Assembly (NCBI GenBank): GCA_964551295.1
Contig: CAZKDJ010000166.1
Coordinates: forward strand, 1 to 9,106
Length of the DNA: 9,106 bases
Source of the DNA: JAFGED01 sp964551295
Lineage (GTDB): Bacteria; Chloroflexota; Anaerolineae; B4-G1
Reading direction: 5' to 3'
The notes below the pieces were generated by a model. That model ran no database searches and was not told the origin of the DNA. It saw only the letters and a program-made list of their open reading frames with translations. Positions 1-5,223 of the stretch are shown one piece after another; position 1 is the stretch's first letter, and the number at the start of each line of letters is the position of its first letter. The position numbers and the translations under genes are program-made.

Positions 1-397
1 CGCCGGACGGGTTGACGTTGATGGGCAGGGCCAGGATGTTCTGGCGGCGGTTCCACGCGTTGCACAGGAAATCGCCCAGCGGGACCTCCACCGACGGTGC
101 GTCCTGCGCGTCCCAATAGATGCGCAGGATGACGTCGCGGTAGAACTTTTTGTCGAACGTGAACCACATGTGGCGGATCACGCCCGGGCCGTCGTGATCC
201 ATGAGGGCGGTCGTCTCACCGGCCCGCAGCGTCAGGCAGGGGCGCACCTTCCAGCCTCGACCCAGCTCGCGCGCTGCCCCTTTGCCTTGGGGGTCGGCCA
301 TGGCGCCCTGGCCCTTCTCGCCGGTCGGGTTTTCTGCGCCCAGGGAACGGGATTCGGCATCCCGCTTCAAGAAGATGTTGCCCAGATCGATTGGCAT
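1..397 (-). CDS. DUF2961 / glycoside hydrolase family 172 protein, N-terminal part (cut by left window edge)
   Basis: The first 132 residues are visible; the rest lies beyond base 1. The stretch reads ARELGRGWKVRPCLTLRAGE, then a DHDGPGVIRHMWFTF block (residues 67-81), an IYWD strand (93-96), PLGDF (106-110) and LPINVNPSG at the end. This order is what I know from the N-terminal part of DUF2961 proteins, now GH172, which include difructose-anhydride and furanosidase-type enzymes. The catalytic acids lie further along and cannot be checked. No signal peptide is seen, so the visible start predicts a cytosolic protein. I chose ATG at 397 because GAGG lies 4 bases upstream; a later in-frame Met at residue 33 is possible, since residues 1-35 look poorly conserved. 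The gene starts 16 bases after the membrane-protein stop, so the two are probably co-transcribed. The substrate is unknown. Confidence 0.85.
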   Translation of the reverse strand, partial: MPIDLGNIFLKRDAESRSLGAENPTGEKGQGAMADPQGKGAARELGRGWKVRPCLTLRAGETTALMDHDGPGVIRHMWFTFDKKFYRDVILRIYWDAQDAPSVEVPLGDFLCNAWNRRQNILALPINVNPSG

Positions 398-413
398 TGG
401 TCCTCGCCTGTCT

Positions 414-1049
414 CTAAATCCAGCCCAGGATGACGCCAAACACCAGGATGGCGGCCAGATCGACGGCGTAGATGACGCCGACGGTGGTCGTCTTGGCGCG
501 CAGGGTGGGCATATCGTGCACCCAGAACGACACCAGGAAAAAGTGCAGGTAGCCGAACAAAAAGATCAGCCAGGGCGCGCTCGCGCTCCACCAGGCATAG
601 TCCCAGGTGAGGGCGCCGATGGCGTTGAGCAGCACCTCGACAAAGACGCAGAAGGCGGCGCCGCCGACAGCGATGACCAGCCGGTTGGGGATGCCGAGGA
701 TCTTTTGCCGGGGGTCGGGCGGCAGCATTTTGCCGAACGTGACGCCCGCGACGGCGAACATGAAGCAGATCTCGATGTTGAGCCCGATCAGGATCAGAAA
801 GGCCGTATCTCCCGGCGCGCCCCACACCGGCGCGTAGCCAGTAAAATGGAACACCAGCGCGTTCCAGATCTCGTTGAACCAGTCCATGCCCCAGTACGCC
901 AGCCCGGCAAAGACGAGGCTCCAGTTCCGGCGCTCGATCTCGACCGCATAGACGTAGACGACGAGGGCGAAAAGGGGGATCACGTACCAGGAGAACTGAC
1001 TTCCGTCCCTCAGGATGCTGAGGGCGCGTGCCGCTGCTTCGCTTTCCAT
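414..1049 (-). CDS. Uncharacterised multi-pass membrane protein, 211 aa
   Basis: I do not recognise a named family. The protein is strongly hydrophobic, with about five or six membrane segments near residues 20-38, 44-66 (less certain), 81-106, 121-146, 157-178 and 188-210. It has no signal peptide or soluble domain. Aromatic and charged residues cluster in and near the segments: WGMDWFNEIWN at 53-63, N91 and E93 within the third segment, E138 and N142 in the fourth, D197 in the last. These could form a polar path or binding site, but that is inference. The ATG is set by a strong GGAGGT site 5 bases upstream. The gene leads a two-gene unit with the GH172 gene 16 bases downstream, suggesting a shared role such as sensing or moving the hydrolase's substrate. 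The long open frames overlapping it in other frames are GC-rich shadows. Confidence 0.85.
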   Translation of the reverse strand: MESEAAARALSILRDGSQFSWYVIPLFALVVYVYAVEIERRNWSLVFAGLAYWGMDWFNEIWNALVFHFTGYAPVWGAPGDTAFLILIGLNIEICFMFAVAGVTFGKMLPPDPRQKILGIPNRLVIAVGGAAFCVFVEVLLNAIGALTWDYAWWSASAPWLIFLFGYLHFFLVSFWVHDMPTLRAKTTTVGVIYAVDLAAILVFGVILGWI

Positions 1050-1054
1050 GGGTT

Positions 1055-1062
1055 ACCTCCGA
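1055..1062 (-). promoter_or_regulatory. Ribosome binding site of the 211-aa membrane protein gene
   Basis: The minus strand reads TCGGAGGT, then a 5-base spacer (AACCC), then ATG at 1049. This is one of the strongest Shine-Dalgarno matches in the window and fixes the start codon. It rules out the longer overlapping frame that begins at 1098 in another phase. Confidence 0.75.
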
Positions 1063-1108
1063 GGTGGCATCCGGTCTGTGCCGCTGCCTTAATTTCACGC
1101 TGGCGACT

Positions 1109-1114
1109 ATTGTA
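1109..1114 (-). promoter_or_regulatory. Possible -10 box for the membrane protein / GH172 unit
   Basis: In the 97-base gap 1050-1146 the minus strand has TACAAT about 59 bases before the ATG, preceded by a T-rich stretch (TTTTCTTTTT near 1127-1136). No good TTGACA-like -35 box lies at the proper distance, so this is weak. The T-rich stretch directly follows the GT39 stop and could instead help end that transcript, but no solid hairpin precedes it. Confidence 0.25.
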
Positions 1115-1146
1115 CATCCACGGAAGTAAAAAGAAAAGCGTCGGTC

Positions 1147-2739
1147 TTATGGCGCTGTGTACAGCCACACCTGCACGCCGTAGAACTCCCAGCGCCCTTG
1201 CAGGTCGAGCGCCTCCTCCAGCGCGGGCGGGATCAGCCTGTCAGGATCGGTATACCAGTTGTGGCTATAGAACAGCCACACCCGGTCGTGACCGCCGACG
1301 AGAGATCGAAGATACGGCAGATCGCACTCGGTCATCTTGGGCTCCAGCACGCCGCGGTCGAACAGGTCGACGGGCACGCCGCGCTCGACCACGGGTGCGT
1401 CACTCAGCCGGTGGAAATAGTAGTCGAAGGGGATCTGTATCCAGGTGGCGTTAAAGAGAATCAGGTCGCCGGGCTCGACCCGCTCGGCCACCAGCGCCGC
1501 CGCGTCTTCCCACTGCTCCTTCTCGAACTGGGTGTAGTAGGCGTGCAGCGACAGGCCGTTGGTCGCCAGAATCATCAGCAGGCCGGCGAGCATCAAGCGC
1601 CAGCGGCGTAGCTTGCATACGCCTGCCGCCAACAGCACGTAGAGCGGCAGCGAGATCCAGATCAGGGTGCGCCCGTAAAAGATGGGCCGGTGCAGGCTGA
1701 CGAGCAACTGGCCCGCGAACGGCACGGCGAAGAGGGCCAGCGGGAACGCGACCAGCGCCGGTCGGCGGCGAAAGCTGATCAAGCCCAGCGCGGCCAATCC
1801 CGCGTACAGGCCGCCTATCACGCCGATTAACCCGAGCGGCAGGGGCAAAAACTCGCTGACGAACCCCAGCAGCACCTCGCCGACTCTGGCCCATGTGGGC
1901 GCGGGCAGCCAGAACTCGCGGTAGACGCCCAGACTCTGCCTGACAAAAGCGGGCAGCCACGGGCTCCACAGGAGAAGCACGCCTGCCTGGGTCAGGAGCC
2001 AGTTGCGAAGGAAGGTTGGAGGTTGGAGATTGGAGATTGGAGAGTGGGTCAACTCGCGCCTCGAAACTCTTGCTGAGGACAGACCGAGGATCAGTAGGTT
2101 GGCGGCGAGGGGAAAAAAGACCGCCGTGTTGTGGGTCAGGAGCGTGGCCGAGGTAAAGACTATGTAGGCCAGCCAAGCCAGGTCGGTCTCGATGGTGCGC
2201 AGCGGGGGCCTGCGGCGGTCGGTTCGCCAGGTGCGCCAAAAGCGGGCGAATTGCTGCCCCAGCGCCAGCGTGGCCACCTGTGGATCGGTCAGTAGGCGTG
2301 CCAGGGCCAGCATGGCCAGGGAGGCGTTCAGCGCCAGGAGCGTGTACATGCGCGCCTCCTGGGCAAAGTGGACGTGGAAGGGGGAGACGGCCAGGATCAG
2401 CGCGGCCAGCAGGCCCACCTTCTGGCCAGCCAGGCGGCGGCCCAGCAGGTAGATCGCGGGGATGGTCAGCGTGGAACACAGGGCAGAGAGCGCTCGCACA
2501 GTGGCCTCGCCGTCGCCCAGGCGCATCCAAACGTGTAGCAACAGGTAGTACAGCGGCGGGTGCTGGTCAATGCGCACCAGCCAATCCAACATCTCGTCCA
2601 CGGGCCGCAGCCCCATCCAGATGCTGAACGCCTCGTCGATCCACAGGCCGTTGGCGCCGATGTGGTAGAGGCGCAGGAAGGTGCCGAGGGCGATGATGGT
2701 GAGGAGGGCTGGCGTGATGTGTTTATTGGGCTGGTACAT
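1147..2739 (-). CDS. GT39-like (ArnT/PMT superfamily) integral membrane glycosyltransferase, 530 aa
   Basis: This is a GT-C fold enzyme of the glycosyltransferase 39 type. Such enzymes sit in the membrane and transfer a sugar from a polyprenyl-phosphate donor on the outer face. Sequence signs are an early helix followed by WIDEAFS (33-39) with the acidic pair D35-E36 in the first outer loop, HPPLYY (60-65), QEARMY (127-132) at the start of a later helix, and YGRTLIW (355-361). About eleven or twelve helices run to residue 399. A soluble tail (about 410-530) follows, with PGDLILFN and PFDYYFHRL, as is usual in bacterial members of this length. Residues 231-242 are encoded by a heptamer repeat and look like extra sequence in a loop. 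The ATG has no Shine-Dalgarno site and sits at the edge of a repeat spacer, so the start is less certain. Acceptor and sugar cannot be named. Confidence 0.9.
   Translation of the reverse strand: MYQPNKHITPALLTIIALGTFLRLYHIGANGLWIDEAFSIWMGLRPVDEMLDWLVRIDQHPPLYYLLLHVWMRLGDGEATVRALSALCSTLTIPAIYLLGRRLAGQKVGLLAALILAVSPFHVHFAQEARMYTLLALNASLAMLALARLLTDPQVATLALGQQFARFWRTWRTDRRRPPLRTIETDLAWLAYIVFTSATLLTHNTAVFFPLAANLLILGLSSARVSRRELTHSPISNLQPPTFLRNWLLTQAGVLLLWSPWLPAFVRQSLGVYREFWLPAPTWARVGEVLLGFVSEFLPLPLGLIGVIGGLYAGLAALGLISFRRRPALVAFPLALFAVPFAGQLLVSLHRPIFYGRTLIWISLPLYVLLAAGVCKLRRWRLMLAGLLMILATNGLSLHAYYTQFEKEQWEDAAALVAERVEPGDLILFNATWIQIPFDYYFHRLSDAPVVERGVPVDLFDRGVLEPKMTECDLPYLRSLVGGHDRVWLFYSHNWYTDPDRLIPPALEEALDLQGRWEFYGVQVWLYTAP
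2014..2048. repeat. Five-unit degenerate heptamer tandem tract inside the GT39 gene
   Basis: On the plus strand five consecutive 7-base units read GGTTGGA, GGTTGGA, GATTGGA, GATTGGA, GAGTGGG. The coding strand therefore repeats TCCAATC / TCCAACC. Seven is not a multiple of three, so the units are read in successive frames and give the mixed peptide SPISNLQPPT within residues 231-242. The tract lies between two predicted helices. I recall similar heptamer arrays from spacers of some Chloroflexota genomes; this is memory, not a search result. Confidence 0.85.
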
Positions 2740-2760
2740 TGGTAGTTGGTAAACGGGTAA

Positions 2761-2812
2761 ACTGGTAGATTAGTCGATTGGTCACCACTTTACCAGCTAC
2801 TAATCTACCAGT
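2761..2812. repeat. Inverted repeat A, 14-bp perfect arms, upstream of the GT39 start
   Basis: ACTGGTAGATTAGT at 2761-2774 is the exact reverse complement of ACTAATCTACCAGT at 2799-2812, with a 24-base loop that contains further TTGGT / ACCA-type fragments. In minus-strand RNA it would form a hairpin ending about 21 bases before the GT39 start codon, so it could affect translation or act as a weak terminator. It has no T-run. Confidence 0.8.
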
Positions 2813-2960
2813 CTCAGTAGATCCAAATTCTTGGTGTGCACATGTGCGTGTTGATGAAAATCACCTGCGAAACCGTCATTCTGAGCGTAGCGAAGAATCT
2901 CCGCCCTGCATTGGGAGACTCCTCGCTCCGCTCGGAGTGACGAAAATTGGATCTACTGAG
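2813..2960. repeat. Inverted repeat B, 148-bp MITE-like unit with 14-bp perfect terminal arms
   Basis: CTCAGTAGATCCAA at 2813-2826 is the exact reverse complement of TTGGATCTACTGAG at 2947-2960. Allowing one mismatch the arms extend to 17 bases (16 of 17 matching). The unit is nearly flanked by an 8-base direct repeat with one mismatch, TCTACCAG at 2804-2811 and TCTACCGG at 2961-2968, as a target-site duplication would be, although one extra T separates the left copy from the arm. Repeat A abuts it at 2812/2813. It encodes no protein. It may be a small non-autonomous element or a pile-up of shorter repeats. Confidence 0.6.
2874..2942. repeat. Inverted repeat C, CGTCATTCTGAGCG-type palindromic dispersed element
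   Basis: Two 28-base arms, 2874-2901 and 2915-2942, are inverted copies matching at 23 of 28 positions around a 13-base loop. The arm consensus is CGTCAYTCYGAGCG followed by KAGCGARGARTCTC. I recognise this as a widespread palindromic element found in spacers of many environmental bacterial genomes, where it is often multicopy. It lies wholly inside repeat B. In RNA from either strand it would fold into a long stable stem, so it could also limit read-through from the GT4 gene into the GT39 gene. Confidence 0.8.
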
Positions 2961-2968
2961 TCTACCGG

Positions 2969-4135
2969 TTACTCGCTAATACGCTCCACCAAAAGCGTCT
3001 CGTACAGCGCCGCGATATCGTCGACCATCTTGCGCGCGCTGAACTCGGTGGATCGCTCCCGGCCGGCCGCGCCTATCTGTGCCGCCAGGGTTGGATCATC
3101 CAAGAGACGCAGCAGGGCGGCGGCCAGCATCCGTGGGTCGCCCGGTGGCGTGAGGAAGCCGTTGACGCCGTCTTCCACCGCCTCGGCGTTGCCATCGACT
3201 GCCGTGGCGACGATGGGTAGCCCGGCCGCCATCGCCTGGGGCAGCACGCGTGGCAGCCCTTCCCACAGCGAGGTCAACGCAAAGACATCAAAGCTGTGCA
3301 GCAGATCGGGCACGTCGCGCCGCAAGCCGGTGAGGTGAAAGCGCGCGGTGAGATCCTCCGTGGCGATCTGCGCCTGGACCTCGGCGCGCAGCGGGCCATC
3401 GCCGACGATGACAAAGTGGACGTTGGGCCGCCGGGCGGCTACGCGCGCCGCCGCGGCCACGAAATCGAGCGGCGCCTTTTGCGGCGAGAGGCGCGTCACC
3501 GTGCCCACGACCGCTGCATCCACGGGAATGCCCAACTCGGCCTGCACGGCCTTGCGCGGTCGGCTTGGCTGCCGGAAGCGGTCGAGTTCGATGCCGCTGC
3601 GGATGGTGACGTATTTTTCTGGGGAGGCGATGGAATCGGCCAGCCCTTTCTCGGTGTCGCGCGGCGAGACGACGATTAGCCGATCTGTGATAAACTGCGT
3701 AATCTGTTCCAAGAATATATAAAAGCGGCGCACCAGCAGATGCTGGCGGTCGTTGTGCGCCCAGCCGTGAACGGTGTGCACAATGGTGGGAACACCGGCC
3801 AGCCACGCTGCCCAGCGGCCCAGGATACCGGCCTTGGAGCTGTTGGTGTGGACGATATCGTAGCGCCCGCGCTGGATGAAGCGGGTCAGCCGGATGAGCG
3901 CCAGCGTGTCTTTGACGGGACTGATCTCGCGCACCAGCGCCGGCTCGATGGTGAGCGGGACGCCGCGTTCGCGGACTTGCTCCTGAAGGCTGCCCTCGGG
4001 GCCGGTCTGCGGGCCGGAGATGACGCTGGCGTCAAAGCGCGTCGGGTCGAGCGTGGCAGCGACGAGCATGACAGTCTCCTGCGCGCCGCCGACGATGAGG
4101 CGGGTGATGACCTGCAGCACGCGCACCTGGGACAT
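2969..4135 (-). CDS. GT4-family glycosyltransferase, 388 aa
   Basis: This is a GT-B fold, retaining-type cytosolic enzyme that transfers a sugar from a nucleotide donor to a growing glycan. The N-terminal acceptor domain starts with VLQVITRLIVGGAQE (6-20), carrying the glycine-rich loop, and has HTNSSKAGILGR (96-107). The donor domain has GTVTRLSPQKAPLDF (211-225), VIVGDGPLR (242-250) and the signature WEGLPRVLPQAMAAG (291-305). In the usual E-x7-E motif the second Glu is Gln here (E292, Q300). I have seen this variant in related proteins, so it need not mean loss of activity. The ATG follows the epimerase stop by 2 bases, and its AAGGAG site (4141-4146) overlaps the end of the epimerase gene, pointing to coupled translation. 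Donor and acceptor sugars are unknown. The repeat spacer begins right after the stop. Confidence 0.93.
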   Translation of the reverse strand: MSQVRVLQVITRLIVGGAQETVMLVAATLDPTRFDASVISGPQTGPEGSLQEQVRERGVPLTIEPALVREISPVKDTLALIRLTRFIQRGRYDIVHTNSSKAGILGRWAAWLAGVPTIVHTVHGWAHNDRQHLLVRRFYIFLEQITQFITDRLIVVSPRDTEKGLADSIASPEKYVTIRSGIELDRFRQPSRPRKAVQAELGIPVDAAVVGTVTRLSPQKAPLDFVAAAARVAARRPNVHFVIVGDGPLRAEVQAQIATEDLTARFHLTGLRRDVPDLLHSFDVFALTSLWEGLPRVLPQAMAAGLPIVATAVDGNAEAVEDGVNGFLTPPGDPRMLAAALLRLLDDPTLAAQIGAAGRERSTEFSARKMVDDIAALYETLLVERISE

Positions 4136-4137
4136 AC

Positions 4138-5082
4138 TTACTCCTTGGTGATCTGTTCCCTGTACCAGGCCACCGTCTGCCGCAGCCCGTCGTAAAAGTT
4201 CACCAGCACACGGTAGCCCAGGACCTCCTGGGCGGCGGAGATGTCGGCCAGCGAGTGGCGCACATCGCCGGCGCGGGGCTCGACGTACACCGGTTCGATC
4301 CGCGTGCCCAGGATGTCGTTGAGCGCGGCGATCATGTCCAGGAGCGTGTAGCGCTTCCCGCAGGCGATGTTAAAGACCCGCCCGGTAGCGCCGGGAGCGG
4401 TGGCGGCCAGCAAGTTGGCCTGCACGACATTGGAGATGTAGCTAAAGTCGCGGGACTGGAGCCCGTCGCCGTGGACGGTGGGAGGCTCGCCCTGCAGCAT
4501 CGTGGTGATGAACAACGGGATGACCCCCGAGTACTGTGAGTTGGGATCCTGCCGCGGGCCAAAGACGTTAAAGTAGCGCAGGCACACCGTCTCCAGGCCA
4601 TACACCTCGGTGATGGCCCGGCAATACTGCTCGCCGGCCAGCTTAGAGACGGCGTAGGGGGACTTGGGACGAGGGGTCATGTCCTCTCGCTTGGGAAGCG
4701 TGGGGCTATCGCCGTACACCGAGGACGACGCGGCGTAGACGACGCGCTTCACGCCGGCCTCGCGGGCAGCGATCAACAGATTTAGCGTGCCGGTGGCGTT
4801 GACCGCGTGGGTGGCGAGGGGATTGTCGATCGAACGCTGAACCGAGGGCAGCGCGCCTTGATGCAGGATGTAATCCACCCCCTGCACGGCTTGGTGTACG
4901 GCAGGTGGATCGCGCAGGTCGCCCTCCACGAGTTCGATGTCGTCCACAAACGCGGCCAGGTTCTCCCGCTTGCCGGTGCTAAAGTCGTCGAACACGCGCA
5001 CGCGCTCGCCGCGCCGCACGAGCTCTTCCACGATGTTGGAGCCGATAAACCCGGCCCCGCCGGTGACGAGGTACAAGGTCAC
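4138..5082 (-). CDS. NAD-dependent sugar-nucleotide epimerase (extended SDR, UDP-hexose 4-epimerase type), 314 aa
   Basis: This soluble enzyme most likely interconverts UDP-linked sugars at C4, supplying a donor for neighbouring glycosyltransferases. The Rossmann nucleotide-binding motif TGGAGFIG is at 7-14 and an acidic pair at 32-33 (FDDFSTGKRENL) follows the second strand. A serine-rich ASSSVYG is at 118-124 and the catalytic Tyr-x3-Lys is Y143-K147 (SPYAVSK). The substrate-domain signature RYFNVFGPRQDPNSQYSGV lies at 169-187, and GDVRHSLAD at 272-280. The block resembles WbpP-like UDP-GlcNAc/GlcA epimerases and GalE relatives; the exact substrate is not decidable, and a dehydratase is less likely. 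I chose GTG at 5082 because AAGGAGGA lies 4 bases upstream. The longer frame from 5184 would put about 34 basic, unrelated residues before the Rossmann motif. Confidence 0.92.
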   Translation of the reverse strand: MTLYLVTGGAGFIGSNIVEELVRRGERVRVFDDFSTGKRENLAAFVDDIELVEGDLRDPPAVHQAVQGVDYILHQGALPSVQRSIDNPLATHAVNATGTLNLLIAAREAGVKRVVYAASSSVYGDSPTLPKREDMTPRPKSPYAVSKLAGEQYCRAITEVYGLETVCLRYFNVFGPRQDPNSQYSGVIPLFITTMLQGEPPTVHGDGLQSRDFSYISNVVQANLLAATAPGATGRVFNIACGKRYTLLDMIAALNDILGTRIEPVYVEPRAGDVRHSLADISAAQEVLGYRVLVNFYDGLRQTVAWYREQITKE

Positions 5083-5086
5083 GCTA

Positions 5087-5094
5087 TCCTCCTT
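5087..5094 (-). promoter_or_regulatory. Ribosome binding site that fixes the epimerase GTG start
   Basis: The minus strand reads AAGGAGGA, a 4-base spacer, then GTG ACC TTG. It is a near-perfect Shine-Dalgarno site placed exactly where the Rossmann fold begins, so it overrides the upstream ATG at 5184. Confidence 0.8.
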
Positions 5095-5158
5095 AGTCCT
5101 GGAATCTATTCCAAACCGGCCACAGTCTCTGCACGACCGAGCGAATCGGACAAAGATA

Positions 5159-5186
5159 ATCGTAGCAGAAAGGCGCGCAAGCACAA
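5159..5186 (-). promoter_or_regulatory. Candidate promoter for the epimerase-GT4 unit
   Basis: In the 141-base gap 5083-5223 the minus strand carries TTGTGC (5186-5181), a 16-base spacer, and TACGAT (5164-5159), a fair sigma-70-like match about 77 bases before the GTG. A TA-rich stretch with the palindrome TAGATCTA lies just upstream. This gap is visibly more AT-rich than its surroundings. The match is by eye and could be chance. Confidence 0.3.
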
Positions 5187-5223
5187 GTATAATATAGATC
5201 TAGTGGGCATAGCGGAGGCTCGG

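Noticed and set aside
367..1098. 243-codon minus-strand frame overlapping the membrane protein gene
   Set aside because: It is Arg-rich without family signs, and the strong GGAGGT site fits the 211-aa frame instead.
1115..1149. Intrinsic terminator after the GT39 stop
   Set aside because: There is a T-rich stretch, but the only stem before it is AGCG/CGCT with a 12-base loop, too weak to call.
201..1454. Long plus-strand open frame of 417 codons
   Set aside because: It runs opposite the GH172, membrane and GT39 genes, is rich in Asp, Gly, Arg, Gln and His as expected of a GC-rich shadow, has no recognisable domain, and crosses intergenic sequence.
1451..2530. 359-codon minus-strand frame overlapping the GT39 gene
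   Set aside because: It is in a shifted frame, Pro/Arg/Ala-rich and without helices or motifs; the GT39 frame carries clear family motifs over the whole span.
2740..2968. CRISPR array
   Set aside because: The repeats are inverted rather than regularly spaced direct repeats, with no spacers and no cas genes nearby.
2740..2968. Insertion sequence with transposase
   Set aside because: The spacer is only 229 bases and has no transposase-like frame; at most a non-autonomous unit fits.
5083..5184. N-terminal extension of the epimerase to ATG 5184
   Set aside because: The extra 34 residues precede the Rossmann strand with no function visible, and a near-perfect ribosome binding site serves the GTG at 5082.
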